Shown here piece after piece: positions 50,349 through 59,556 of a stretch of 63,257 nt of DNA. A program made the translations under genes and the position numbers. Each line of letters opens with the position of its first letter. Position 1 is the first letter of the stretch. The DNA comes from Schwartzia succinivorans DSM 10502. Lineage in GTDB: Bacteria; Bacillota; Negativicutes; Selenomonadales; Selenomonadaceae. Location of the stretch: contig NZ_FQUG01000011.1 in assembly GCF_900129225.1 (NCBI RefSeq), positions 1 to 63,257 on the forward strand. Direction: 5' to 3'. The notes below the pieces were generated by a model. It was not told the origin of the DNA. It saw only the letters and a program-made list of their open reading frames with translations, and did no database searches.

Positions 50349-50426
50349 TGATATGTGTAGAAATCCTGTGGACAAATATAATTCTGTTGCGAATTCAAGG
50401 CTTTTTGCACGAACTTATGTGGATAA

Positions 50427-51296
50427 CTATGCCTGTGTCTTTTCTTTTGCAAGGAGAGCAGCCTCCAGCGCATTTCTCATGGCAGTGCGGTCGGGGTTGG
50501 TATCGAGCCACATGGAAAGAGCTGCGGCGCCCTGCCCGACGAGCATAGGCACGCCGTTTTGCGTATCGTGTCCGTGGCTTTTTGCTTCCTTCAAAAAACG
50601 CGTCTCAGCCGGAGTGTAGATTATATCGTAAACAAAGGCCGATGGAGAGAGCACATCCCAGTCAACAGGAGGTATTCCGTCTGTTTTCGGAGCCATTCCC
50701 AGAGGTGTTGTGTTGACGAGAAGCGCGGCTTCGTTCAATGCAGTCTTCATACTCTCCGAGTCCCATTCAACAATCTGAACAGGGACCTTTAGCGGCATAT
50801 CCTTCGTAATGGAAGCAGCCTTCTGAGGATTTCTCACACCGATGGTTATGGATGCCGCGCCCTCCAGCATAAGCCCCTGCAGAACGGCACGTGCTGCCCC
50901 TCCGGCACCGAGCACGACGGCAGGCTTTCCCTGGAGGGAAACACCTTTTTCGTGCAGTCCGTCGCAGAAGCCGATGATGTCGGTGTTGTATCCGATGAGC
51001 TTTCCGCCCTTGTTCACTACAGTGTTTACTGCTCCTATTGCCCGGGCGTTTTCATCAACCTCGTCAAGCAGAGGAATTATGGCCGTTTTGTGGGGAATTG
51101 TGACATTCCATCCGATGAAGCCAGTGGCTCTGAGTCCTTTTACAGCAGCCGTAAGTTCTTCGGGAGAAACTTCCATAGCGATGTAAACTGCATCGAGTCC
51201 TGCGGCATCTATTGCGGAATTCTGCATTGCGGGGGACAGCGAGTGTATGATAGGATATCCTATGACACCCAGATTTTTTGATGTACCTGTAATCAT
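50427..51296 (-). CDS. aroE: Shikimate dehydrogenase
   Basis: 289 residues. The substrate half has GYPIIHSLSPAMQN and GWNVTIPHK (catalytic Lys); the NADP half has VVLGAGGAARAVLQG near residue 130 and NTTPLGM. The C-terminal GVPMLVGQGAAALSMW is typical of AroE. It reduces 3-dehydroshikimate to shikimate in the aromatic pathway. No other aro gene is adjacent. Confidence 0.96.
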   Translation of the reverse strand: MITGTSKNLGVIGYPIIHSLSPAMQNSAIDAAGLDAVYIAMEVSPEELTAAVKGLRATGFIGWNVTIPHKTAIIPLLDEVDENARAIGAVNTVVNKGGKLIGYNTDIIGFCDGLHEKGVSLQGKPAVVLGAGGAARAVLQGLMLEGAASITIGVRNPQKAASITKDMPLKVPVQIVEWDSESMKTALNEAALLVNTTPLGMAPKTDGIPPVDWDVLSPSAFVYDIIYTPAETRFLKEAKSHGHDTQNGVPMLVGQGAAALSMWLDTNPDRTAMRNALEAALLAKEKTQA

Positions 51297-51634
51297 ATTT
51301 TCACCTCTTTTACATGTAAAGATGTAATCATATATTACACTATATATTGCGCAATGAAAAGTCGGATAATCAATATCATTAACGCATAAAAATTTTTCTT
51401 TTATGCAAAACCCTTATATTACTGGGGATAAAGGCCTATATTAGAAAGGCCTTAGGTAAATCGATATATATTTTCATTGACAAAGTATAAAGAATTTAGT
51501 ACTATATGCAGGGAAAGCGTGTACCAACTATATGGTTATACTGTATTTTGTGTACAAAACCCAAGAAGTAATATGAAAACATGGCGGTATGTGGAGATGC
51601 TCGCGTGTTTTCGGAAAAGTAAGGAAACAGGTGA
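51297..51634. other. Divergent intergenic region of aroE and the TetR gene
   Basis: No gene. It contains a hairpin AAGGCCT...AAGGCCTT (about 51430-51453), a strong promoter toward the TetR gene (51477-51505) and an inverted repeat TTTTGT-GT-ACAAAA (51546-51559) downstream of that promoter, a possible autoregulatory operator. Confidence 0.6.
51477..51505 (+). promoter_or_regulatory. Promoter of the TetR gene
   Basis: TTGACA (51477-51482), 17 nt, TACTAT (51500-51505). The leader of ~125 nt contains the TTTTGT/ACAAAA dyad. Confidence 0.75.
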
Positions 51635-52252
51635 ATGCGAATGGGGAGTATTGCAAGGATTCCAAAGGATCAAATTTTGGATGCAGCGCTTAAGATGTTG
51701 ATTCGTGACGGTTACGATTCCATCAATATCAAGACGCTGGCCAAGGAGCTGGGCTGTTCTACCCAGCCGATTTCGTGGCATTTCGGCAGCATGCCGAATC
51801 TGCGGAAGGAACTGACGGAGGCAGCATTTCAGTATGCAGACAAGAAAATGATACCGCCGCCGGATGATGTTGTTGCTATTGACCGTTTCCGCGAGATGGG
51901 AAACCGTTACATTGATTTGGCTTACGACGAACCGAATCTTGCCAGATTTTTGACGGAAGCCCATGAAGGTCATACCTTCGCGGAGCAGTTCATTGAGATT
52001 CTGGACCGCTCGATGGATGAGACAATGAGTCGTCAGATTGCAGATGTGCTTTCTGTTTCGGTGGATCAGGCAGAGCACTTAATTCAGACACTCATGCTTT
52101 ATGTTCAGGGACTTGTGACCATGATTCTTTCGGATCGCGCGCAGCTTGAATCAAAGGAAGTTGCATACGAAATGATTCAGCGTGTCGGAAGAAATTACAT
52201 GATTGGTATCGGCGCTGATATGAAACGTGCCGATGCGCTTCGTGCAAAATAA
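51635..52252 (+). CDS. TetR-family transcriptional regulator
   Basis: 205 residues. The N-terminal HTH reads IPKDQILDAALKMLIRDGYD, then IKTLAKELGCSTQPISWHFG, a typical TetR arrangement with the recognition helix at ~42-50. The C-terminal ligand domain is helical. Targets are unknown; neighbours are aroE (divergent) and a PfkB kinase (128 nt downstream). AAGGA lies 9 nt before the ATG. Confidence 0.9.
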   Translation: MRMGSIARIPKDQILDAALKMLIRDGYDSINIKTLAKELGCSTQPISWHFGSMPNLRKELTEAAFQYADKKMIPPPDDVVAIDRFREMGNRYIDLAYDEPNLARFLTEAHEGHTFAEQFIEILDRSMDETMSRQIADVLSVSVDQAEHLIQTLMLYVQGLVTMILSDRAQLESKEVAYEMIQRVGRNYMIGIGADMKRADALRAK

Positions 52253-52379
52253 GTCAGTGTTTACAGATACTGCTGTATGTTTTACCATGCAGCAGTATTT
52301 TTTTGCGTTGTCAAAAGCTGTTTGTTAGAGGTATCATGGAGGAGAAGGGTTTTTATTTCGTGAGAAACGGGGAGAAAGT

Positions 52380-53264
52380 ATGAACATAGCGGTTATCGGA
52401 ACGGTTTACGTGGATATAAAGGGGTATCCTCTCGGAAATTTTGTTCCGAAGGGAAGAAATGTAGGAGATGTTCAACAGTTTCACGGCGGCGTCGGGCGGA
52501 ATATTGCTGAGGATGTTGCGAGCTTCGGGGAAAATGTTTCTCTGGTGAGTCTTGTGGATAAGACAGGGATAGGAATTGATGTGAAGGGACGTCTTGAAAG
52601 ACGGGGAATCCATACAGGCTACATGAGGTCAACCGATGACGGAATGGGTACCTGGATGGCTATTTTTGACAGAACGGGAGAGCTTTGCGCGAATATATCA
52701 AAGCGTCCGAATCTCCTGCCTATCCGTGACATTCTTGTAGAGCACGGGGACGAGATTTTTACATGGGCCGACAGTGTTCTTCTTGAGCTTGATATGGAGG
52801 AGGAAATCGCCGAGGAGACCTTCCGCCTTGCAGAAAAGCATGGAGTACCTGTTTATATTGTTATTTCAAATATTGAGCTTGCAATGGAGCGCATGAAGTA
52901 TGTAAGAAAGGCAGAGTGTTTCATTTGCAACCGCCTTGAGGCGCAGACGCTTCTCGGGGAGCAGGTGGACAACCCTGAGGCTATGCTGATTCTTATGCAG
53001 AAGAGAAAGGATGCGCTGGGCATAAAAAATCTTGTCGTCACTATGGATGCGGACGGCGCTGCGTACCTTGATGAAAAAGGAAACGCGGGAATCTGTCCCG
53101 CGAAAAAGGTGAAGGTTGTAGATACCACCGGCGCGGGGGATGCATTCTTTTCCGGCACTGCTGTGGGCCTTACCCGCGGCGAATCCCTTGAAGATGCGTG
53201 CCGCCTGGGGACGGAGGCTGCTTCGCAGGTAATAGGCAAACCGGAAAATGTATACATAGCTTAA
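52380..53264 (+). CDS. PfkB-family carbohydrate/nucleoside kinase
   Basis: 294 residues with both PfkB signatures: GGVGRNIAEDVA near residue 39 and DTTGAGDAFFSGTAVG near 255 (catalytic Asp in GAGD). The N-terminal GGVxRNIAE form is shared with pseudouridine kinases, so PsuK is a candidate, but no psuG neighbour is seen; ribokinase-like activity is equally possible. GGGGAGAAAG precedes the ATG. Confidence 0.87.
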   Translation: MNIAVIGTVYVDIKGYPLGNFVPKGRNVGDVQQFHGGVGRNIAEDVASFGENVSLVSLVDKTGIGIDVKGRLERRGIHTGYMRSTDDGMGTWMAIFDRTGELCANISKRPNLLPIRDILVEHGDEIFTWADSVLLELDMEEEIAEETFRLAEKHGVPVYIVISNIELAMERMKYVRKAECFICNRLEAQTLLGEQVDNPEAMLILMQKRKDALGIKNLVVTMDADGAAYLDEKGNAGICPAKKVKVVDTTGAGDAFFSGTAVGLTRGESLEDACRLGTEAASQVIGKPENVYIA

Positions 53265-53271
53265 TATGCAA

Positions 53272-53311
53272 CCAAAAAGGCTTCGGCAATTTTCTGCCGA
53301 AGCCTTTTTGG
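53272..53311. terminator. Bidirectional terminator
   Basis: CCAAAAAGGCTTCGGCA and its perfect complement around a 6-nt loop, between convergent genes. Confidence 0.93.
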
Positions 53312-53332
53312 TTGATACGAATTGGTGCTTAA

Positions 53333-54151
53333 TCAGAAGCCTGCTACGATGGCTCCTTTATACTTGTCGTCGATGAAATCCTTGACCTCTTTGGACTGGA
53401 GAGCCTTCATGAGAGCCTTGATTTCAGGGCGGTTTTCATCACCGTTTCTGACAGCGACGATGTTGACATACGGGGAAGTCTTATCCTCCATGAACATAGC
53501 GTCCTTGGTCGGTGTGAGGCTTGCCTGCATCGCAAAGTTCGTGTTGATGACTGCTGCATCAACATCATCAAGCGTACGGGGAACCTGAGCAGCCTCTACC
53601 TCTTTGAATACAAGGTTTTTCGGATTGGAAACGATGTCCTGTACCGTTGCTTTTACGCCGGCACCGTCCTTCAGCTTCAGGATGCCTGCTTTTTCAAGAA
53701 GAAGCAGGGAACGTCCGCCGTTTGTCGGGTCGTTTGGGATAGCAATCTGTGCGCCGCTTTTGAGTTCCTCAAGCTTTTTTACCTTCTTGGAGTAAATACC
53801 CATCGGCTCGACGTGGACACCGCCTGCGTTCTTGAGCTGGAGCTTATGCTCTGCGCAGAAGTTCAGAAGATACGGCTCGTGCTGGAAGAAGTTTGCATCC
53901 AGTTCCTTGTCGTTCAGTGCCATGTTGGGCTGGACGTAGTCGCTGAATTCGATAATCTTGAGCTCGATGTCCTGCTTTGCCAGCATCGGCTTTACGATTT
54001 CGAGGATTTCAGCATGGGGAACGGGAGTTGCGCCGACCTTCAGGACAGTTTTTGCGTTGGAGCCGCCGGAGGCCGGTTTGGAACCGCCGCCGCAGCCGGC
54101 TGCCGCTACTGCGAATACCAGCGCTGTGAGGATGAGGAGGAGTTTTTTCAT
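53333..54151 (-). CDS. metQ: Methionine-binding lipoprotein MetQ
   Basis: 272 residues from MKKLLLILTALV; GAAAGGAAG upstream selects this ATG rather than the longer frame to 54208. The lipobox VAAAGC acylates Cys ~20. The NlpA/MetQ fold is clear (VGATPVPHAEILE, MALNDKELDANFFQHEPYL). It captures D/L-methionine for MetNI. It is the last gene of metNIQ. Confidence 0.95.
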   Translation of the reverse strand: MKKLLLILTALVFAVAAAGCGGGSKPASGGSNAKTVLKVGATPVPHAEILEIVKPMLAKQDIELKIIEFSDYVQPNMALNDKELDANFFQHEPYLLNFCAEHKLQLKNAGGVHVEPMGIYSKKVKKLEELKSGAQIAIPNDPTNGGRSLLLLEKAGILKLKDGAGVKATVQDIVSNPKNLVFKEVEAAQVPRTLDDVDAAVINTNFAMQASLTPTKDAMFMEDKTSPYVNIVAVRNGDENRPEIKALMKALQSKEVKDFIDDKYKGAIVAGF

Positions 54152-54225
54152 AAGGATACTTCCTTTCTTAAAAAATAACGCTATTTTTCCCTGTAGGGAT
54201 AGCTTCACGCTGTGAAAAACATTGG

Positions 54226-54879
54226 TTACTTCTTGTCGAGACGTTTAGCCAGAAGATTGCCGCTGAACTGGATGAGCTGAACAAGCACGAGAAGGACAAG
54301 AATCGTTGCAATCATCACATCAGGACGGAATCTCTGATAGCCGTAGCGGATGGCGAGGTCGCCGAGTCCGCCGCCGCCGATTGTTCCTGCCATTGCAGAA
54401 GCACCTACGAGGGCAATGACTACGGTGGTGAGCTGTGCTACTATGCCGGGCATGGCCTCAGGGAGATAGACGCGGCGAATAATCTGCAGCGGGGTAGCGC
54501 CCATGGAAAGGGCCGCCTCAATGAGTCCGTAGGGGACTTCTTTTAATGATGTTTCCACCTGACGGGCGATAAAAGGAATCGCCGCTATCGTCAGGGGAAC
54601 CATGGCAGCATTCGTACCGATAGAGGTGCCTGCAACGAGACGGGTAAACGGTATGATTGCAACCATCAGAATTATGAAAGGAATAGAGCGGACGGCATTG
54701 ATTATGGAAGCAAGCACGCGGTTAAAGGGCACGCATTCCAGAATCTGATGCTTTGCGGTTGTTACGAGAAGAACGCCGATTGGAATACCGACAATCGTGG
54801 CAGCCAGCATGGAAACAACAACCATGCGTATTGTTTCGCTGAGGGCTGTGACGAGAAGCGGCGTAATATTTGAGTCCAT
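54226..54879 (-). CDS. metI: Methionine ABC transporter permease MetI
   Basis: 217 residues with five helices and the binding-protein-dependent permease loop EAALSMGATPLQIIRRVYLPEA, where the coupling helix contacts MetN. It forms a homodimer in the inner membrane. It lies 86 nt after metN and 74 nt before metQ. Confidence 0.96.
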   Translation of the reverse strand: MDSNITPLLVTALSETIRMVVVSMLAATIVGIPIGVLLVTTAKHQILECVPFNRVLASIINAVRSIPFIILMVAIIPFTRLVAGTSIGTNAAMVPLTIAAIPFIARQVETSLKEVPYGLIEAALSMGATPLQIIRRVYLPEAMPGIVAQLTTVVIALVGASAMAGTIGGGGLGDLAIRYGYQRFRPDVMIATILVLLVLVQLIQFSGNLLAKRLDKK

Positions 54880-54965
54880 TTATATCACCTTAATGAATAG
54901 GATTCTCCGCGTTTTGGCGGATTATTTAAATAAGTATACCATTTTACAAGGAAATTGAAAACAAG

Positions 54966-56021
54966 TCACGCATGGAGATATTTTTTCTCGGCGTAGCCGA
55001 TAAACTCTATGCGGAGGTCGCGCTGCCTGAGGTATTCCATGGCTGCGTCGATATCGCTCTGCTGTCCTGTTATGCCTATGAGCAGGCGGCCGTAAGGCGT
55101 GTCCTTGATGTGGTCGAGATTTCCGTACAGGATGCTGACCTCAATGGGGAATTTCCTTATAAGACCTGCAATAACGGGGTCGTCTGCGGACTCACCAAGG
55201 AAGGTAAGGCGCACGAGAAGCTGTGCTCCCTCAAAGGGCTCCTGAGATATTTCCGCGTCACGGAAGGCAACAGGAAGCTCGTTTGACATAAGGACGCTGA
55301 TGAAGTCCTTTGTGATGGGCTGCTTTGGTGTGACGAAAACATCAAGGACAGGCCCCTGCTCGACGATTACGCCGTTTTCTATTACGGCGACCTTGTCGCA
55401 GATGTCCTTTATTACCTGCATTTCGTGGGTAATAATGACAACGGTAAGCCCGAGCTTTTTGTTGATGTCCCTGATGAGCTGCAGTATTGCCTTTGTGGTC
55501 TGCGGGTCAAGGGCAGAGGTTGCTTCGTCGGAAAGGAGTACCTTCGGTTCACTGGCAAGGGCGCGGGCGATGCCGACACGCTGCTTCTGACCGCCTGAAA
55601 GCTGGGAAGGATACTGGTTTGCCTTGTCCGAAAGGCTTACGAGAGCCAGCAGCGGCTCTACCTTCTCGCGGATTTTATCCTCAGGCATCTTTGCAAGACG
55701 CAGCGGAAAAGCCACGTTGTCGTAGACTGTTGCCGATGACAGCAGGTTAAAGTGCTGGAATATCATGCCGATATTTTTCCGCGCTTCCCGAAGCTGGGCT
55801 GCGTCCATCTCCGTGAGGTCCTGTCCGTCCACAATGACCTTTCCGCTTGTGGGACGCTCCAGCATATTTATGCAGCGTATCAGAGTAGACTTTCCGGCGC
55901 CGGAAAGTCCGATGATACCGTAGATTTCACCCTTTTCTATCGTCAGGTCGATTCCCTTCAGGGCGGGTACGGGACCGTCGGGCCCTTCATAGGTTTTTTC
56001 AATATGAGACAGTTTAATCAT
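54966..56021 (-). CDS. metN: Methionine ABC transporter ATPase MetN
   Basis: 351 residues. Walker A GLSGAGKST near residue 37, signature LSGGQKQRVGIARAL near 140, Walker B VLLSDEATSALDP near 161. The C-terminal ~90 residues are the NIL domain that binds methionine and inhibits transport when internal methionine is high. First gene of metNIQ. Confidence 0.97.
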   Translation of the reverse strand: MIKLSHIEKTYEGPDGPVPALKGIDLTIEKGEIYGIIGLSGAGKSTLIRCINMLERPTSGKVIVDGQDLTEMDAAQLREARKNIGMIFQHFNLLSSATVYDNVAFPLRLAKMPEDKIREKVEPLLALVSLSDKANQYPSQLSGGQKQRVGIARALASEPKVLLSDEATSALDPQTTKAILQLIRDINKKLGLTVVIITHEMQVIKDICDKVAVIENGVIVEQGPVLDVFVTPKQPITKDFISVLMSNELPVAFRDAEISQEPFEGAQLLVRLTFLGESADDPVIAGLIRKFPIEVSILYGNLDHIKDTPYGRLLIGITGQQSDIDAAMEYLRQRDLRIEFIGYAEKKYLHA

Positions 56022-56048
56022 ACAAATCCTCTTTCGTTCTGATTTAGT

Positions 56049-56067
56049 AAGTTTCGAACAGAAACTT
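56049..56067. promoter_or_regulatory. Inverted repeat in the metNIQ leader
   Basis: AAGTTTC-GAACA-GAAACTT: perfect 7-bp arms lying between the predicted -10 and the metN ribosome site. A candidate operator. No SAM riboswitch or T-box fits in the ~60-nt leader. Confidence 0.55.
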
Positions 56068-56082
56068 TACAATAATACAGAT

Positions 56083-56111
56083 ATTATAACGCATTAGTTT
56101 GTGGCTGAAAA
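56083..56111 (-). promoter_or_regulatory. Putative metNIQ promoter
   Basis: On the - strand TTTTCA (56111-56106), 17 nt, TATAAT (56088-56083). Confidence 0.6.
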
Positions 56112-56280
56112 TACTTTGCAGGAAATGACAAAAAGATGTCGAAATCAATAAAACAGTTGATATTGTGATTTTTTCCGCTTTACTGAGTACGAAGGAAAAG
56201 CTTGGGCTGGAGCAAATGTTAATGTTAATGTTAATGCAGTGTATTGAAGATAATATTGAGTTCAGGAAGGGATTTTGCGG

Positions 56281-57798
56281 ATGTATGAGCTGATAAAAAG
56301 TATATGTTACGTGTTTCAGGAGCTGGCAGATTTGGTGTGGGGGTTTCCTACCAACATTAAATGGTATGCAGGCCTCCCGATAATAGGCGAGCTGCCTTTG
56401 GTAATTATCCTGCTGGTGGGAACAGGTATATATTTCACCTGCAGCCTTCGTTTTGTGCAGATCAAGTACTTCAGGTACGGACTCAACGTTCTGATAAACA
56501 GCCAAAAGGAGAAGCAGGGTATAAGCCCGTTGGCTTCATTCCTGCTGTCCACGGCTATGAGGGTCGGGCCGGGAAATATTTTGGGTGTGACAGGAGCAGT
56601 TTCCACAGGAGGGCCGGGAGCGCTGTTCTGGATGTGGCTGTCCGCGTTTTTTGGTATGGCGACGGCTTTTGTGGAATCTACACTATCCCAGATATATAAG
56701 GACAGGCAGGGGGACGAGTATGTTGGCGGACTTCCATGCTACGGCAGGAAGATTCTTGGAGGAGCAGCCATGATAGGCGGCATCCTGAGCCTGCTTTATA
56801 TCGTATATGCCCTGCTCTGCATCCCTGCACAGGGCTTCAATACCATTTCTGCCATGGTGGCAGTCACTAATAATGTGACAGGTACGACGGTTGCCGCAGA
56901 CAGTGCCCCGGTATGGGGATTTTTCCTGCTGCTGATGGGAGTGACGGCCTTTTCCATATTTGGCGGAATTCGGCGCATTACCGGCATAACCGATGTGCTG
57001 GTGCCGATTATGGCAGTGGTTTATGTAGCTGCTGTGTTGGTGATGACTGCCATGAACCTTGAGCTTTTGCCGTGGTTCTTCTATGTGGTGGTAACAGAGG
57101 CCTTCCGCCCTGAACCGATTTTTGGCGGCGCTATGGGTATAGCACTTTCTCAGGGAATCAAGCGCGGGCTGATGAGTAATGAGGCAGGACAGGGCACACT
57201 TTCGATGCCTGCTGCCGTATCCTATTCCAAGCATCCGTGCGACCAGGGGATTGTACAGGCTATCGGTGTATTCCTTGATACCATGGTTATATGTACCCTG
57301 ACAGGCTTTGTACTCATCATGGGACAGGCATGGCTGAAGGACGGCTCGGCGGCATGGTTTGAAATGGGCCGTCTGGAGAAATTCCTTGCCTCCTGCGCAC
57401 AGATGCTTGGGAGTGAAGCAGGCTATGGACTTGTTACGTTGGTTATCAGTATATGCTTTGGTATCTTCGCCTTTACCTGCCTGTTGGGATTCCTGTCCTT
57501 CTCGGAGATATGTGCCAGACAGATTTCAAACAACAAAGTATTCATTGTAGCACTCAGATTGGTTAATCTGGCGGTGCTGGCCTTCGGAATGATGACGAAC
57601 ATTGCAGGCTTCGACCTCAGCGCGCTATGGAATCTCAGCGACTTCGCCAATATAGTTATGGTATGCTGCAATCTGCCGCTTCTTTACTTGGGATTTGGCA
57701 AGGTCAAGAAGGCCTTTAATCATTTCGAATGCCGGGAAGACAATTTCTGCTCTGAAACCCTGGGTGAGTCATTGCCGGTCTGGGATGAAAGCAAATAA
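56281..57798 (+). CDS. Alanine/glycine:cation symporter (AGCS family)
   Basis: 505 residues from ATG 56281 with AGGAAGGG upstream (TTG 56275 is too close to it). Eleven or so helices with the family motifs GPGNILGVTGAVSTGGPGALFWMW near residue 93 (split here) and SNEAGQGTLSMPAA near 300. It takes up small neutral amino acids with Na+. The esterase gene starts 43 nt downstream with no terminator between, so they may be co-transcribed. Short TTAATG repeats lie upstream at about 56218-56236. Confidence 0.94.
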   Translation: MYELIKSICYVFQELADLVWGFPTNIKWYAGLPIIGELPLVIILLVGTGIYFTCSLRFVQIKYFRYGLNVLINSQKEKQGISPLASFLLSTAMRVGPGNILGVTGAVSTGGPGALFWMWLSAFFGMATAFVESTLSQIYKDRQGDEYVGGLPCYGRKILGGAAMIGGILSLLYIVYALLCIPAQGFNTISAMVAVTNNVTGTTVAADSAPVWGFFLLLMGVTAFSIFGGIRRITGITDVLVPIMAVVYVAAVLVMTAMNLELLPWFFYVVVTEAFRPEPIFGGAMGIALSQGIKRGLMSNEAGQGTLSMPAAVSYSKHPCDQGIVQAIGVFLDTMVICTLTGFVLIMGQAWLKDGSAAWFEMGRLEKFLASCAQMLGSEAGYGLVTLVISICFGIFAFTCLLGFLSFSEICARQISNNKVFIVALRLVNLAVLAFGMMTNIAGFDLSALWNLSDFANIVMVCCNLPLLYLGFGKVKKAFNHFECREDNFCSETLGESLPVWDESK

Positions 57799-57841
57799 AA
57801 ATGCAAAGAGGAAAAAGAACTAAAGAAAGGTTGTGCTGACG

Positions 57842-59422
57842 ATGCTGAAAAACTTAACACGCAGGGAATTTATCAAAACTGCCGCCATGGGATTTTTTGC
57901 CGCAACCGCATACGGCGTCCTGCCGGAAACAGGATTTGCTGCCGGGGATTGCCGAGTCAAAACCCGTTACGGCACGTTCAACGGCTTTGTGGATCAAAAC
58001 GGCGTCAAAACATGGCTGGGAATTCCCTATGCCAAGCCACCTGTCGAAAAGCTGCGCTGGCAGCTTCCGCAGCCATTGAAACCGTCCAATCAATCCTTTG
58101 ATGCAAAAGAATTCGGCGCTTCTGCGATTCAGGAGGACGACGCGCTTGAAAAAGCTTCGCAAAATCGTCAAAGCGAGGACTGCCTGACGCTGAATATCTG
58201 GAAACACAGCGAAAAGAAAAATCTGCCTGTCATGGTTTTCGTTCATGGCGGAAGCTTCATGCACGGCGGAACCAGCGACCCGACCTACAGCGGTACGAAC
58301 ATTGCGAAGGCGCATGATGTTATTGTTGTCACCTTCAACTACCGGCTGAACATTTTCGGCTTCGTGAATTTCGGCTTGATTGATCCGGCGTTCGAGGACA
58401 GCGGCCATCTCGGCATGAGCGATCAAATCGCGGCAATCAGATGGGTTAAGGAAAATATTGCTGAATTCGGCGGAAATCCCGACAACATTACCGTTTTTGG
58501 CGAAAGCGCCGGCTCGATTTCAACTTTTTTGCTGACGATTACTCCTGCAGCCAGGGGCCTGTTCCAAAAAGCAATCCCTGAGTCCGGGCCTACGCGTTTT
58601 GTCCAGGATTCGCAGCACGCAGCTCTGCTGTTGGAAGATTTTTTGCAATTGAGCGGCACACGCAAAATGAGCGACCTTATGCAGAAATCCTCTGCCGAGC
58701 TTAGAGATATTTACGTAAAGCTTTTTGAAATGCGTCGTGACACAGCTCATTCTGATTATCTTCCGGCCTGCGACGGGAAATTCTGGCCTGCAGATCCCTT
58801 CACCGCGCTTAGAAACGGAGCCGCCCGCGGAATCAAATTCATGACCGGCACCACTGCCGACGAGTGGGGATACTGGCAGCTGTACGATGAGAATTATTTT
58901 GCAGACTTCCATGAAACACACGAAAAAATTTCTCCTGTAATGAAAAGGTACAAGGAGCACACCGGCCGTACCGACAGGGAGCTTTATCGGGAATGGCTGC
59001 AAAATCGCCCTGATACCCCGGCAAATTACAGGGAGTTTATCAATCAGATGGATTGGCGCGTGGGTCAGGAACTGGACGCCGAAAATCAGTCGAAATATGA
59101 GGACGTTTACTATTATCTGTTCAGCGAAACGACGGAACGCAAGGAATTGGGTTCGTTCCATGGGCTGGAACTGGGATTCGTATTCGGTGCGAAACCCGAG
59201 GAATCCTGGCTGATGCCGAATCAAAACCTTGTCAGACAAATCCAGGCATCGTGGACAGCCTTCGCTGCGACAGGCAGCCCGAACAATGAATTGATTCCGC
59301 ACTGGGAGAAATATTCCGCCGGCAGCCGCAATACGATGGAGCTGAACTCGAAGGGCTGGGTCTGCCACAAGGATTTGAACACGGAGAATCTGAACAAACT
59401 GCGCTATATCTATGAAAGCTGA
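57842..59422 (+). CDS. Tat-exported type B carboxylesterase
   Basis: 526 residues from ATG 57842. The N-terminus has a twin-arginine signal (TRREFIKTAAMGFFAATAYG). The mature enzyme is a type B esterase/lipase: EDCLTLNIW near residue 112, oxyanion loop FVHGGSFMHGG near 133, nucleophile elbow FGESAGS near 221, acid residue in ADEWGYW, and a late His in GSFHGLELGFVF. Base composition and codon choice look slightly different from its neighbours. Substrate unknown. Confidence 0.92.
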   Translation: MLKNLTRREFIKTAAMGFFAATAYGVLPETGFAAGDCRVKTRYGTFNGFVDQNGVKTWLGIPYAKPPVEKLRWQLPQPLKPSNQSFDAKEFGASAIQEDDALEKASQNRQSEDCLTLNIWKHSEKKNLPVMVFVHGGSFMHGGTSDPTYSGTNIAKAHDVIVVTFNYRLNIFGFVNFGLIDPAFEDSGHLGMSDQIAAIRWVKENIAEFGGNPDNITVFGESAGSISTFLLTITPAARGLFQKAIPESGPTRFVQDSQHAALLLEDFLQLSGTRKMSDLMQKSSAELRDIYVKLFEMRRDTAHSDYLPACDGKFWPADPFTALRNGAARGIKFMTGTTADEWGYWQLYDENYFADFHETHEKISPVMKRYKEHTGRTDRELYREWLQNRPDTPANYREFINQMDWRVGQELDAENQSKYEDVYYYLFSETTERKELGSFHGLELGFVFGAKPEESWLMPNQNLVRQIQASWTAFAATGSPNNELIPHWEKYSAGSRNTMELNSKGWVCHKDLNTENLNKLRYIYES

Positions 59423-59487
59423 GGAGTGATTTTGCTTCCTGCTCAATTATCTTTGTCTTTGATAACTTAATTTAATCACTGTACGGA

Positions 59488-59534
59488 AAAAGGGGCTTGT
59501 TCTCCGCCTGTGTGGCGGGAGATAAGCCCCTTTA
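59488..59534. terminator. Bidirectional terminator
   Basis: AAAAAGGGGCTTGTTCTCC / GGGAGATAAGCCCCTTT, imperfect near the loop, between convergent genes. Confidence 0.88.
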
Positions 59535-59556
59535 GCTTTGCTTAATAGATTGTTCT

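Noticed and set aside
48292-50426. Replication origin suggested by DnaA-box-like 9-mers at 48292-48300 and 50418-50426 near dnaB
   Set aside because: Only two isolated boxes over 2 kb, no cluster, no dnaA/dnaN; dnaB lies 18 kb away and is not an origin marker by itself.
56218-56236. Three to four TTAATG hexamers before the AGCS gene
   Set aside because: A short simple-sequence repeat. It might affect spacing, but nothing ties it to promoter elements, so it is only noted.
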